In this document: positions 1 through 8,785 of the stretch, piece by piece | Position numbering within the stretch: position 1 is the stretch's first letter | How the letters are laid out: every line of letters starts with the position of its first letter | Source: Balneolales bacterium ANBcel1 | GTDB taxonomy: Bacteria > Bacteroidota > Rhodothermia > Balneolales > Natronogracilivirgulaceae | Length of the DNA: 64,000 bases | Direction of reading: 5' to 3' | Assembly: GCA_029688905.1 (NCBI GenBank) | Contig: JARULB010000007.1 | Location: 124,001-188,000, forward strand | Notes under the pieces: generated by a model | What the model saw: only the letters and a program-made list of their open reading frames with translations | The model's database searches: none | Told to the model about the DNA's origin: nothing | Position numbers and translations under genes: made by a program

Positions 1-294
1 TGCGCCCGGGCGACGCTTTGTTCCATCGGCTGCACCGGAACCGTTAGTATCACTGCCGGTTTGGGACGGACCTCTACCGGCGGATGTCCCGGCAGACGGG
101 GTCGGTTCCAGAGTCCCGGACTTGCCGGCCGCCTCCGCCTCTGAGTAATAGTGTTCGTGCTGCTCCATCTCCCAGACCATCCGGCACCCGAAGCAGCAAA
201 ACAGGGGTGAGTGTTGCGGGGCCCGATGGGTGGATCTGACCGGCAGACCGCAGTGGGTGCAAACCGAAGTATGTTCAGTTTTCGATAAAGGCAT
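1..294 (-). CDS. ccoI: Cu+-translocating P-type ATPase CcoI/FixI, N-terminal part (cut by window edge)
   Basis: The reading frame starts at the ATG at 294-292 and stays open to base 1, giving 98 residues of a longer protein. The N-terminus carries a C-x2-C pair (CTHCG, residues 12-16) and then FCCFGC (about 32-37), the cysteine-rich metal-binding head typical of CcoI/FixI copper ATPases. A Ser/Gly/Thr-rich linker follows, and the transmembrane and catalytic parts lie outside the window. The gene overlaps the end of ccoP by 20 bases. CcoI supplies copper to the CuB site of cbb3 oxidase, which fits its place after ccoNOP. The identity rests on the motif and context, because the DKTGT catalytic core is not visible. 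Confidence 0.72.
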   Translation of the reverse strand, partial: MPLSKTEHTSVCTHCGLPVRSTHRAPQHSPLFCCFGCRMVWEMEQHEHYYSEAEAAGKSGTLEPTPSAGTSAGRGPSQTGSDTNGSGAADGTKRRPGA

Positions 295-916
295 CGAGCT
301 GGCCTTCCGTCCATGCAGCGGTGCGGTCTTCCGAGGCGTTTCGCATTTCGGCCACTTCCTCCGGAGTAACCTCCGGAGCCTCATTTCCAAAAGCGTTCCG
401 GATGTAGGTAACTACCGAGGCAACCTCGTCATCCGAAAGCAATCTTGCGAACCCCGGCATGGCGGCGTTATAGGTGACACCATTCCGGACAATTTGCCCT
501 TCAAAGCCTCTCAGAACAATTTGTACGGGCCGCTCCGGGACTCCAATCACCCAGTCGGATCCGGTCAGCGGCGGGAAAGCTCCCTCAACACCGGAACCAT
601 CCTGCTGATGGCACGCCTGGCAGACCCGCGTATATACCTGGCGGCCGGTCACCATCATATCCAACTCTTCCGGGGCATCTGATACGGCCTGCGGTTCAGT
701 AAAAAGCACATGAGGGCGGTCAGATATCTCCCCGAGGTATCGTCCCATATAGAAAAAGCCGAATGCGAGGGTGAGAATGATAACTGCGTACATCCACAAG
801 GGGCCGCGCTCGTTTCCCTCTTCGGGAATTTCTTCTTCGCGCTCCATAGCGGCCCGGTGCAGCTCCTCAATGCTGCGATCGTCGTCGAGGTCGCCGAAAT
901 ACTTTTCATCCGCCAT
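275..916 (-). CDS. ccoP: cbb3 cytochrome c oxidase subunit III (CcoP), one-heme form
   Basis: This is a 213-residue membrane-anchored c-type cytochrome. An acidic cytoplasmic N-terminus leads to one transmembrane helix (about residues 40-60) and one cytochrome c domain with CQACH at about 99-103 and a likely axial methionine in AAMPGF. The acidic tail has no second heme motif. Classical proteobacterial CcoP is about 300 residues with two CxxCH motifs, so this is a short one-heme version. It passes electrons to CcoO/CcoN in the cytoplasmic membrane. Its ATG shares one base with the ccoO stop (TGATG), implying translational coupling. Confidence 0.85.
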   Translation of the reverse strand: MADEKYFGDLDDDRSIEELHRAAMEREEEIPEEGNERGPLWMYAVIILTLAFGFFYMGRYLGEISDRPHVLFTEPQAVSDAPEELDMMVTGRQVYTRVCQACHQQDGSGVEGAFPPLTGSDWVIGVPERPVQIVLRGFEGQIVRNGVTYNAAMPGFARLLSDDEVASVVTYIRNAFGNEAPEVTPEEVAEMRNASEDRTAAWTEGQLDAFIEN

Positions 917-1491
917 CAGTCCACTCCGGTAATTTGCTGATCCAGTGAAATCAGATACGCCACCAGGTAGCGCGCTTCGTCGGTCGGCAGCACTTTACTG
1001 CCTTCGATACGATATTTTTGCGGCAGGCTGATCCCTTCCCTTCCCGGCCGGGCATCCTCGCTCACAACTTCAAAAAGCCAGGGGAACGGTGGCATGATGC
1101 TCTCATCGTTGATCGCCCTTGGCTGATACAGATTCAGATAGTGCCAGTCGCGGCTGGGCTGACGCGCGCCGATATTGGCGAGATCCGGTCCGGTGCGCAT
1201 CGTTCCCAAATTGTGCGGCAGCAGATTGCGATAATCGGTCGCCAGGCTTGCCCTGCCCCATCCCCTTTCAAAATCCGCACCAAACCCTTCCGGGCGCACC
1301 TGTTTGGAGTGACAGTAGATACATCCTTCCCTGACAAAAATGCGGTGGCCTTCGGTCACTTCGAACGGTGTGAAATACGCCGGCTCTTTCACCCCTTCAT
1401 CAATAAACAGTTTGGGGAGGATGGTGAGGCCGAACATGGCGATCAGGAACGTGGCCAAAATCCCGAAAAGCAAAATGGAATAACGTATCAT
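916..1491 (-). CDS. ccoO: cbb3 cytochrome c oxidase subunit II (CcoO)
   Basis: This 191-residue monoheme cytochrome c subunit has an N-terminal transmembrane anchor (about residues 5-27), the heme c motif CIYCHS (about 58-63), the family stretch following it (KQVRPEG), and a probable methionine ligand in SIMPPFPW. The length and motif order match CcoO. It accepts electrons from CcoP and passes them to the heme b/b3-CuB centre of CcoN. The start overlaps the ccoN stop by four bases (ATGA) and its stop overlaps ccoP by one base, so the three structural genes are translationally coupled. Confidence 0.93.
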   Translation of the reverse strand: MIRYSILLFGILATFLIAMFGLTILPKLFIDEGVKEPAYFTPFEVTEGHRIFVREGCIYCHSKQVRPEGFGADFERGWGRASLATDYRNLLPHNLGTMRTGPDLANIGARQPSRDWHYLNLYQPRAINDESIMPPFPWLFEVVSEDARPGREGISLPQKYRIEGSKVLPTDEARYLVAYLISLDQQITGVD

Positions 1492-2930
1492 ACGGCAAAC
1501 TCCTTCCGGATTTTTTCCCAGAGCTGGGGGGTGGCGGGTCGTTCGCCCGGAGCAAGGACCATTTTAATTACGAGCCAGGCAAAGATGATGTGACCGGAAG
1601 CCATGAGCAATCCGGATACCGACCGTGCGATCAGGTATGGGATGGTCATGGTGACGGTTTCGGTGAAAGGCACATCGGGGTTGTTCATGTCCCAGCCCTG
1701 GAACAGACCGATGTACTGGAGGGCGACGGCATAGATGATAATTCCAATGGCTGTCAGCCAGAAGTGCCATTTGATGAGCGCCTTTGAGTGCCACTCCCGC
1801 AGGGTAATTCTGGGGATGATATAGTAACAGGCACCGAACAGCATCATGGTCACAAAAGCGTACATGCCGATATGGGCGTGAGCTACCACGAAGTGGGTGA
1901 AATGGATGACTTCGTTGACCGACCGCAGCGCCTGCATGCTGCCCTGGAGGCTTACAAACGTGTAACTCATGGCGGCAAAAACCACAAACCTGAGTGTCGG
2001 GGAATACTTCACGGCACTGAAAGAACCGACCACCGTCATGTGATGGTTAACGGCAACGACCACGACGGGGATCACCATCATCACACTGGCCGAAATGGAT
2101 ATGGTGACAAACCAGGTTGGCAGCGGCGAACCGATCAGATGGTGAAATCCGTTCCAGTTGTAGAAAAGTGCAAGGCCCCAGAAGCCGAGCAGCGACAATC
2201 CGTAGCTGTAGATGGGACGGCCGAGCACTTTGGGGATGAAGTAGTAGGCGGCGGCAAGCCCAATCGGAGTAAACCAGAGACCCAGAGCGTTATGAGCGTA
2301 CCACCAGTTCATGCCGGCCTGAACGGTGGGAGTATCAAAAATCGGAAGTGATGAAACGAGTCCGAGCAACGGGAACCAGAGAAACGCCGCCAGGATATAC
2401 CAAACCGAGACGTAGAGTTGTTTGATGGTGCGGGTTGCCAGCATCAGGAACACGGATACCGACATGACCAGTACACAGAGTACGATGACCACCATGACCG
2501 GCACCGGGAACTCGAGCCACTCAATCCCACGTGAATGTCCTGCAAGGATTTGGATACTGCCAACAAGCAGTACAAGGTTCCAGACCGCCCCTGCCACCAT
2601 GATGTATCCCCTCAGGTGAATAGGTGTTTTCAGCAGACGGCTGAAGATCCAGAGGGCAACGCCGGCACCTGTCATGGACGCCCAGCCATACACCATGGTA
2701 TTCAGGTGAAGCGGCCGGACCCTTCCGAAGGTCAGCCAGCTCCAGCTTCCGAGCCAGTCGGGCAGATGCATTTTGACGGATGCCACCAGGGCGAGTACCG
2801 TACCGAACAGCAACCAGAAAATGCCCGACAAAATCAGAAAAAGCACAACATAACGAGCGCTTTTGTCCAGATCAGCGACACTGTATTCCCTTTTTTGCCC
2901 TGTATCAGGACTCACGCTCTTTTGTTTCAT
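1488..2930 (-). CDS. ccoN: cbb3 cytochrome c oxidase catalytic subunit I (CcoN)
   Basis: This heme-copper oxidase subunit has about 480 residues and roughly 12 transmembrane helices. Visible ligands include the histidine before NTMVYGW (low-spin heme side), WWYAHN and GFHHL (CuB histidines), and HFVVAHAH (heme histidines). The tyrosine in MSYTF lies where C-family oxidases carry the cross-linked Tyr. It reduces O2 to water with high affinity and pumps protons. I chose the ATG at 2930 because AAGG sits 9 bases upstream; the frame is open further upstream but that part reads through ccoS. The start overlaps the ccoS 3' end by 26 bases. Confidence 0.95.
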   Translation of the reverse strand: MKQKSVSPDTGQKREYSVADLDKSARYVVLFLILSGIFWLLFGTVLALVASVKMHLPDWLGSWSWLTFGRVRPLHLNTMVYGWASMTGAGVALWIFSRLLKTPIHLRGYIMVAGAVWNLVLLVGSIQILAGHSRGIEWLEFPVPVMVVIVLCVLVMSVSVFLMLATRTIKQLYVSVWYILAAFLWFPLLGLVSSLPIFDTPTVQAGMNWWYAHNALGLWFTPIGLAAAYYFIPKVLGRPIYSYGLSLLGFWGLALFYNWNGFHHLIGSPLPTWFVTISISASVMMVIPVVVVAVNHHMTVVGSFSAVKYSPTLRFVVFAAMSYTFVSLQGSMQALRSVNEVIHFTHFVVAHAHIGMYAFVTMMLFGACYYIIPRITLREWHSKALIKWHFWLTAIGIIIYAVALQYIGLFQGWDMNNPDVPFTETVTMTIPYLIARSVSGLLMASGHIIFAWLVIKMVLAPGERPATPQLWEKIRKEFAV

Positions 2931-3114
2931 TCTTGTCATCCTTGAATATTTGATCCGTGCGTTTTCCGGCGGGTTCTTCCTCGTCGAAGGGAAGCATGCT
3001 CCCCCGCTGAATCCGGTCGAACTGGCCGGTAAAAAACGCCCATAGAAACAGCCCCAATCCACCGCCGATAATCAACAATGATGAGAGCAATAGTATTACA
3101 CCGCCAAAACTCAT
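2905..3114 (-). CDS. ccoS: cbb3 oxidase maturation protein CcoS
   Basis: This small protein of 69 residues has one N-terminal transmembrane helix (about residues 4-25), then the CcoS-type WAFFTGQFD segment, and a charged acidic tail. CcoS proteins are required for cofactor insertion into CcoN. Here it is the first gene of the operon, ahead of ccoN, whereas many genomes place it after ccoI. I start at the ATG at 3114, directly before SFGGVILL, because the frame upstream lacks family features. The 3' end overlaps ccoN. Confidence 0.85.
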   Translation of the reverse strand: MSFGGVILLLSSLLIIGGGLGLFLWAFFTGQFDRIQRGSMLPFDEEEPAGKRTDQIFKDDKNETKERES

Positions 3115-3453
3115 AATCCGACTGATTAGGTGCTGTTGAAGCACCGGAAGTCTGATCTTACTGGTCTGCTCCGCGAAAGTGACATCCACCAGAACTACCG
3201 GCCAGGCAGTTGCCAGGAACGAGATCGTTGACAGCCGGACTACATGACGTCATGCACCCGACACGATATTCAGGTGCTGTCTTGCTGCGGAAAATAACAT
3301 CAGCTTCTGTTTCAAGTTGTGCAGATCACAGGGCCCACACTGAAAATAATCTTGCTTGTGGAAGCGGGGTCCGGCCCGTCATCTGCCCGAAATAGTAACT
3401 CTCGAAAAGGTATTAAATCGGTTTCACAGTTCAAAAAAAAACTCAGAGCGTGG
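3115..3453. other. Intergenic region upstream of the cco operon
   Basis: These 339 bases separate ccoS from the pullulanase stop, both on the minus strand, so the cco promoter should lie here. It contains a 12-base perfect palindrome (catgacgtcatg, 3243-3254) and a small hairpin (GGTGCT-gttga-AGCACC) just upstream of ccoS. I see no FNR-type TTGAT-N4-ATCAA site and no convincing terminator for the pullulanase gene beyond an A-run on the plus strand near 3427-3440. Confidence 0.4.
3243..3254. promoter_or_regulatory. 12-bp palindrome upstream of the cco operon
   Basis: catgacgtcatg is a perfect inverted repeat about 130 bases upstream of the ccoS start. It could be an operator for the oxidase operon. 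I cannot tie it to a regulator family, and a 12-base palindrome can occur by chance. Confidence 0.25.
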
Positions 3454-6387
3454 TTACAGGTCGTTGCAGGGAAACTCTCCCTGCTGGTCCTGTACCGGCA
3501 CGATGAAGACCACTGCTGTAAGCGGCGGAAGATAAAAATGCCCCTCGGTAACAGCTGCCTCCTTCACGACAGAATCGTAGCCATCTCTCAGCACAGGGTG
3601 CAGCACGGCCCGTTCAAGACCCGGAAACGTCTGTGGCAGAGTGAATTCACGCTCCTCCCTGTCGGCATTGAACAGGATCAGTACACCGTCCAGGTCTTCG
3701 TCCAGGTGATCACCCGCACATGGGCCATCGGCAATACTCATGGCGATTATTCCGGGCTCCTGATCGGGCCCCGTATTATGAAATACCAGTCTTCGGTGAA
3801 TATCTGCGGCGGTACCGAGGCGGAACAGCGGCGAGCTGTAACGAACCTTCAGCTGATCGAGAAAAATTCTGTGTGCCAGCTCCATGTGGTGCTGCTCCAC
3901 GTTCAGGCCGGACATCCGCAGGAATTCGCGCATGAGATCCCATCGTTCGCTGTTATCCCATCCGGGAGGAAGCCCGATGCCCCAATTGTGAGTTTGCAGG
4001 CTGAAGTCGACGGCATTGTACCAGTCTCCCGAGTCAAAACTGTTGCGATCGAGCGACTTGGAGCGGAGGATATCGGTTCCCATCTGATAGAACGGCACAC
4101 CCTGGCCGTAGTTGATGAACGCGTTGCTCAGGAGATGCACTCTTACCCGCTCGTCCATGGTCATATCGACCGGCAGTTTGACCTGCGTATTGTCCCAGAG
4201 CGTTTCGTTGTCGTGCTTGTCGATGTAGTTTACCGACTCTTCCGGGCGTAGGGCGAATCCGATCATTCCGGTGGCACCGTCAACGCGTTCGCCATGCCGG
4301 TTGACATAGGGGTAGGTGGCAAGGTTTCCGGCCATACCCACGCGAATGAGATCTGCCGCCTCCAGGAGTATGCCAAGGTTCTGCTGCTGATCTGGGTTTG
4401 CTTCCTCGTTGGGAAACAGGTAGAGGCCGCTGGCAAAGCCTTGTGCACGGCGATTATCCGTTACATTTCCACCGCGGATGGCGTCGCGTATGCGGTCATT
4501 GAAATTGCCTATTCCTGTTCCGCCCATATTGAACTGGGTGGCCTGCTCAAATATGCGATCGTCCGCCACTTCTCCGAAATTCCATCCCTCGCCATAGACA
4601 TAGATATTGTCCCCGTCCACTCCGTCCTCTTCAAGCGTCAGTTCGGCGAGTGCCAGTTTGAGGTTTTCCATCACATAGCGGGGATGATGGCCCATCAGGT
4701 CAAATCGGAATGCATCGATTTTGTATTCACGCGCCCAGAGCAAAACAGAGTCGATGATCAGTTTTTCCATCATGGCGTGCTCGGCGGCCGTATTGTCGCA
4801 GCAGGTTGACGTCTCCATTTCACCAGTGTCGGGATGATACCGGTGATAGTAGCCCGGGACCACTTTGTCGAGTACCGATTGGGGCGAAAGGCCGGAAGCG
4901 AAGGTGTGGTTGTAAACCACATCCACGACAATATGCAGCCCGACCTGGTTCAGTGCCCGAACCATTTCCCTGACCTCCATTATGCGTGCCGGGCCGTCCG
5001 GATCGGTGGCATAGCTGCCTTCGGGCACATTAAAGTGTAACGGGTCGTATCCCCAGTTGAAACCATCATAGGAAGCAAGCCCCTCCATCCTTCCGGGCAG
5101 ATAATAGGGTTTCTGAATCTCTTCAGTAGCCGGATCCTGCTCAGCCAGCTTTTCAAACACCTCCCGTATGGGAGTTGCACCATACTCGTTACACCGTTCT
5201 GCGATCTCAGGGTGGTCTATAAAATCACAGATGCGTTCGTATGGATGATGGAGATCCACGCGATCGGCCGGATCTTCGTTCACCGTGGCGATATCATTAA
5301 TCGGCAGAAGATGAACATGTGTAAGCCCCGCATTGGACAATCGCTGCAGGTGAGTCATGCCCCGCGATAAACTGCGGTCTTCCCGCCCGTTGTGGGTGAA
5401 TGCCAGGTAGGTGCCGCGGTGTGCCTCAGGCACCGACGAATCAAAAATACTGAAATCCCTCATGTGAATCTCATACAACGATATATCGGTTTTATTCGGG
5501 AGGCTTTTTTTCAGGCTTCCCCAACCATCGGGCATAAGGCTCTCATCTCCTGACAGATCCACTAATTGGCTGTATTTACTATCTGTAGACAAACTAACAG
5601 AGTAGGGATCCGTTACATCAAACGTGTTCACCTGATTATTTTCATGATGATATACCGTCACTTCAAAACGGTAGAGCATCCTGTCAAGATTCGACTTTTC
5701 ACCGCTAAATCGCCATACACCATCCAACGGAACATCCGCTTTGTCGTGATTATCCGGGCTCAGATGGTCGGCGTGCAGGGTCTCAATCCGCTCTTTCTCC
5801 CTGTTGTATAAATTCAGGGTCACATTTTGCGCAGTGGGGGCCCAAAGCGATACGGTAATATGCTGCCCGTCGTAGCGCGGACCCAGGAGGCCGTCATAAG
5901 CATATAAATCATCGATAACATGCGGCATCTGGACTCTGGTGGCGGTCAACGGCCTGCCGTTTTCGTCATAAGCAATGGCCACGAGCTGTCCCTTGACTGC
6001 CCGCCTCACCGTTTCTTGATCTGCGTTAACCGAGAACACCGGGCGCCCGGCGATATGACGCATGCGCTCAACCCGTTCATCGTCCAGATAAGCGTGTTCT
6101 CCCACTGCAATAACGTTGCCGCCGGTAACTGCGTCGTGGTCCACCCTGATATCCGCCTGATGGCTATACCGAATCTCGCGAGTTGCGGTTTGCGGTCCGC
6201 TGTCCCAGACCAGGCGGTCGATGGCAACCCAATGAGCGGAAGCGCCCACCACCCCGTTGTCCACCGGGGTTTCCGGATCGTTTTCCTGCGAAGCAGTGCT
6301 ACCATCCCCCATAACAGCACAGGAAGCAATGATCAGCGACGCACTCAAAACCAGAACTATCATCACAAACCAGGTCATATTTCTCAT
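3454..6387 (-). CDS. Pullulanase-type alpha-1,6-glucosidase, predicted lipoprotein (GH13)
   Basis: This protein of about 977 residues hydrolyses alpha-1,6 branches in pullulan, starch or glycogen. A signal peptide ends in an IIASC lipobox, so it is probably anchored on a membrane facing the periplasm or outside. An N-terminal beta region and a CBM48-like module (around ITVSLWAPTAQ) precede the GH13 barrel. Barrel motifs are VVDVVYNH, the pullulanase-specific CCDNTAAEH stretch, FRFDLMGHH (nucleophile Asp), YVYGEGWNF (acid/base Glu) and the late KHDNETLWD Asp. All three catalytic residues are present. The upstream frame begins with GTG at 6420, but 6387 is the first in-frame ATG and gives a proper signal peptide. 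A GH97 glucosidase lies 115 bases upstream on the same strand. Confidence 0.92.
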   Translation of the reverse strand: MRNMTWFVMIVLVLSASLIIASCAVMGDGSTASQENDPETPVDNGVVGASAHWVAIDRLVWDSGPQTATREIRYSHQADIRVDHDAVTGGNVIAVGEHAYLDDERVERMRHIAGRPVFSVNADQETVRRAVKGQLVAIAYDENGRPLTATRVQMPHVIDDLYAYDGLLGPRYDGQHITVSLWAPTAQNVTLNLYNREKERIETLHADHLSPDNHDKADVPLDGVWRFSGEKSNLDRMLYRFEVTVYHHENNQVNTFDVTDPYSVSLSTDSKYSQLVDLSGDESLMPDGWGSLKKSLPNKTDISLYEIHMRDFSIFDSSVPEAHRGTYLAFTHNGREDRSLSRGMTHLQRLSNAGLTHVHLLPINDIATVNEDPADRVDLHHPYERICDFIDHPEIAERCNEYGATPIREVFEKLAEQDPATEEIQKPYYLPGRMEGLASYDGFNWGYDPLHFNVPEGSYATDPDGPARIMEVREMVRALNQVGLHIVVDVVYNHTFASGLSPQSVLDKVVPGYYHRYHPDTGEMETSTCCDNTAAEHAMMEKLIIDSVLLWAREYKIDAFRFDLMGHHPRYVMENLKLALAELTLEEDGVDGDNIYVYGEGWNFGEVADDRIFEQATQFNMGGTGIGNFNDRIRDAIRGGNVTDNRRAQGFASGLYLFPNEEANPDQQQNLGILLEAADLIRVGMAGNLATYPYVNRHGERVDGATGMIGFALRPEESVNYIDKHDNETLWDNTQVKLPVDMTMDERVRVHLLSNAFINYGQGVPFYQMGTDILRSKSLDRNSFDSGDWYNAVDFSLQTHNWGIGLPPGWDNSERWDLMREFLRMSGLNVEQHHMELAHRIFLDQLKVRYSSPLFRLGTAADIHRRLVFHNTGPDQEPGIIAMSIADGPCAGDHLDEDLDGVLILFNADREEREFTLPQTFPGLERAVLHPVLRDGYDSVVKEAAVTEGHFYLPPLTAVVFIVPVQDQQGEFPCNDL

Positions 6388-6502
6388 GATCTCAATTTTT
6401 CGGTATTTGTCATTTCGCACATCTGTTCGGTGTCATTACCGGCAATGCCACGTATCCGAGTTGCCTGCACAATCAGCTTCCAGCAGGCGACCCGGTTAAA
6501 AA

Positions 6503-8557
6503 TCAATCCAGCGCCCGGAAGCGGATAGCCTGCCCTCCGCCGGGGGCCAGTTCCAGAGGCAGCATGGTGTTATTGTCCACCTCGATCTCTTCGATGACAA
6601 TATCATAGGGATTCTCTTCCCAGTCAGCCGCAGCGCCGTCCCGGTAGATTTCGGCCACATAACGGCGTCCGCTATCCAGAAAAGAGAGGTCTGCGTTCAG
6701 GACTCTGGGCTGTTCGTCTGTAATACTGCCCAGATACCAGTCATCACTGTTACGATCGCGCCTGACTATAGTCACATACCGTCCGATGTCGGCGTGCAGT
6801 ATTTTCGTGTCATGCCAGTCTACCGGCACATCCTTAATAAACTGAAAAGGTTCCGGATTTGCCTCATAGTTTTGCGGCAGATCAGCGGCCATTTGAAGCG
6901 GACTGAAGATTGTGACATAGAGCGCCAGCTCTTTTGCAAGAGTATGTTTGACGCGGTTATCGGGCCTGTATTCATCAAAATGCAGTTCAAAGATTCCCGG
7001 AGTGTAGTCAAAGGGCCCGGACAAAGAGCGCGTAAACGGGAGCGTCACTACATAATCGGGTGGATTGCCGCCCCACTCACCCCATGCGTTATACTCCTGA
7101 CCCACAGCCACCTCCCGCGTCATAAGATTTGGCCAGGTGCGTCGTAAACCCGTATCCTTGACTCCTTCATGAACATTCAGGGAAATCTTGTGGGATGCGG
7201 CCAGCTCCACGACTCTCTGGTGATGGTCGACCATAAACTGCCCGTGATGCCATTCGAACTGCTCGTTCCCGTGTTCATCATAACGCATAATTTCGCGGCC
7301 GTGACCGACATAGCCGGTTTTAACGGCACGCACCCCGAGGGATTCATAAAGGGCAAAGCCCTCTTCCATCTGTGACTCATAATGCAGCACGGTGGCGGAA
7401 TTTTCGTGGTGCCCCATCAGGCGGGTTCCCCTGTCCAGAGCGTACTGCGCCACACCTTCGAGATCGAACTCGGGAATAGACTCGGTAAAATCAAACACTA
7501 CGCCGCTGTCGTACCAGTCGCCATCCCAGCCAGGGTTCCATCCTTCCACCAGCACATGGTCAATGTCATGTTCGGCGGCAAAATCGATATAGCGCATCGC
7601 ATTTTCGGTAGTTGCCCCCAGATTTGGTCCGCGGCCCCAGGTGGATTTATCCAGATGCATCTCCCACCAGATGCCAACATATTTTCCCGGTTCAATCCAG
7701 GAGGTGTCCTCAATTTTGTTCGGTTCATTCAGGTTGAGAATCAGGTAGGAGGTGATGAGATCACCGGGGCGGTCGGCCAGCTGGATCGTCCGCCAGGGGG
7801 TTACCATGGGTGCGGATCCACGGACCCGAACGCCGTCCGACCAGGGCATCAGGTTTGCTTTGAGGGTGTAACCGTCCACCCGCTCCAGTGTCATGGTAGT
7901 GAAATCCACCAGAGCCGCCTCGTGGAAACTGATATAAAGGCTGTCGGCCGTGCGCATGGTCAGTGGAGTGTGCACGGTATCGGCCTGTGAAAGCGGTGTG
8001 TTTTCAAACAGGTATTCAAAACGGTTCCATTGGTAGGCATCGACATACCAGGACTCATGGTCGCCGGTCAAGTCAAACTCCGTCAATTCATCCATGATAA
8101 TCAGGGTATCCAGGTTTGGCTGTTCCGGAAACTCGTAACGAAATCCGACACCGTCGTCAAAGGTCCGGAATACCACTGTCAGCTCCCTTCCCTCGGGAGC
8201 CTCTTCAGCCAGGCGGACCGTCATCTCCTCATAATGATTGCGCACATGTCGTTTTTCACCCCAAACCTGTTCCCAGGTTTCATCAAACGAATCGTATTCA
8301 ACGGACTGTATCCGGAAGTTGCCCGACAAACTGCCGCCCTCGGCAAGCTCAAAGCCCATCCGTGATGGCTCGATCACGCTCACTCCTTTTCGCTCAACGG
8401 AATAAAACGGCACTCCATCGGCGTCCAGATTAAAATGAACCGTATTTATGCCCCTTGGTGAAGTAACGGAATGGGTGCTCTCCCGCGGCTGGCATCCCGA
8501 AACGATTATCATAAGCATAATCCAAAGAGTGGCTGAGATACGAAATCCTGAATTCAT
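6503..8557 (-). CDS. Glycoside hydrolase family 97 alpha-glucosidase (SusB-like), predicted lipoprotein
   Basis: This 684-residue protein has a signal peptide ending in the lipobox IVSGC (Cys22), an N-terminal GH97 beta-sandwich, a central barrel (KYVGIWWEMH, GHHENSATV, VRAVKTGYVGHG, LNVHEGVKDTG, RRTWPNLMTRE), and a C-terminal beta domain. The Glu in NVHEG and the E-rich stretch after it fit the inverting SusB-type subgroup, a tentative reading. It would release glucose from the non-reducing ends of the oligosaccharides made by the neighbouring pullulanase. AGGA lies about 9 bases before the ATG. The divergent promoter region with the amidohydrolase gene spans 8558-8785. Confidence 0.92.
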   Translation of the reverse strand: MNSGFRISATLWIMLMIIVSGCQPRESTHSVTSPRGINTVHFNLDADGVPFYSVERKGVSVIEPSRMGFELAEGGSLSGNFRIQSVEYDSFDETWEQVWGEKRHVRNHYEEMTVRLAEEAPEGRELTVVFRTFDDGVGFRYEFPEQPNLDTLIIMDELTEFDLTGDHESWYVDAYQWNRFEYLFENTPLSQADTVHTPLTMRTADSLYISFHEAALVDFTTMTLERVDGYTLKANLMPWSDGVRVRGSAPMVTPWRTIQLADRPGDLITSYLILNLNEPNKIEDTSWIEPGKYVGIWWEMHLDKSTWGRGPNLGATTENAMRYIDFAAEHDIDHVLVEGWNPGWDGDWYDSGVVFDFTESIPEFDLEGVAQYALDRGTRLMGHHENSATVLHYESQMEEGFALYESLGVRAVKTGYVGHGREIMRYDEHGNEQFEWHHGQFMVDHHQRVVELAASHKISLNVHEGVKDTGLRRTWPNLMTREVAVGQEYNAWGEWGGNPPDYVVTLPFTRSLSGPFDYTPGIFELHFDEYRPDNRVKHTLAKELALYVTIFSPLQMAADLPQNYEANPEPFQFIKDVPVDWHDTKILHADIGRYVTIVRRDRNSDDWYLGSITDEQPRVLNADLSFLDSGRRYVAEIYRDGAAADWEENPYDIVIEEIEVDNNTMLPLELAPGGGQAIRFRALD

Positions 8558-8785
8558 AATAGTAGTCCTGTTACTGATTTTTTCCTGTTATTGCAGCACT
8601 TGCCTCTGCCGGCCGCAACCCTTTCTGCTCCAGTTTGTGATATAGAAATATCCGACACCAATCGACCATCCGCAAGCCCTGGTGTGGCGATCGGGCAATC
8701 TCCTCCGAAGGTTTCACAACTCTGCTTTTTTGAAAAACTTTTCCCATATTGGCGGTTTGTCCCATCCCCAAAGAAAATCAAGAAT

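Noticed and set aside
2905-3189. Longer N-terminus for CcoS starting at 3189
   Set aside because: The extra 25 residues lack the typical CcoS N-terminus, and the ATG at 3114 sits directly before the membrane helix.
3115-3453. FNR box controlling the cbb3 operon
   Set aside because: I looked for TTGAT-N4-ATCAA on both strands and found no acceptable match.
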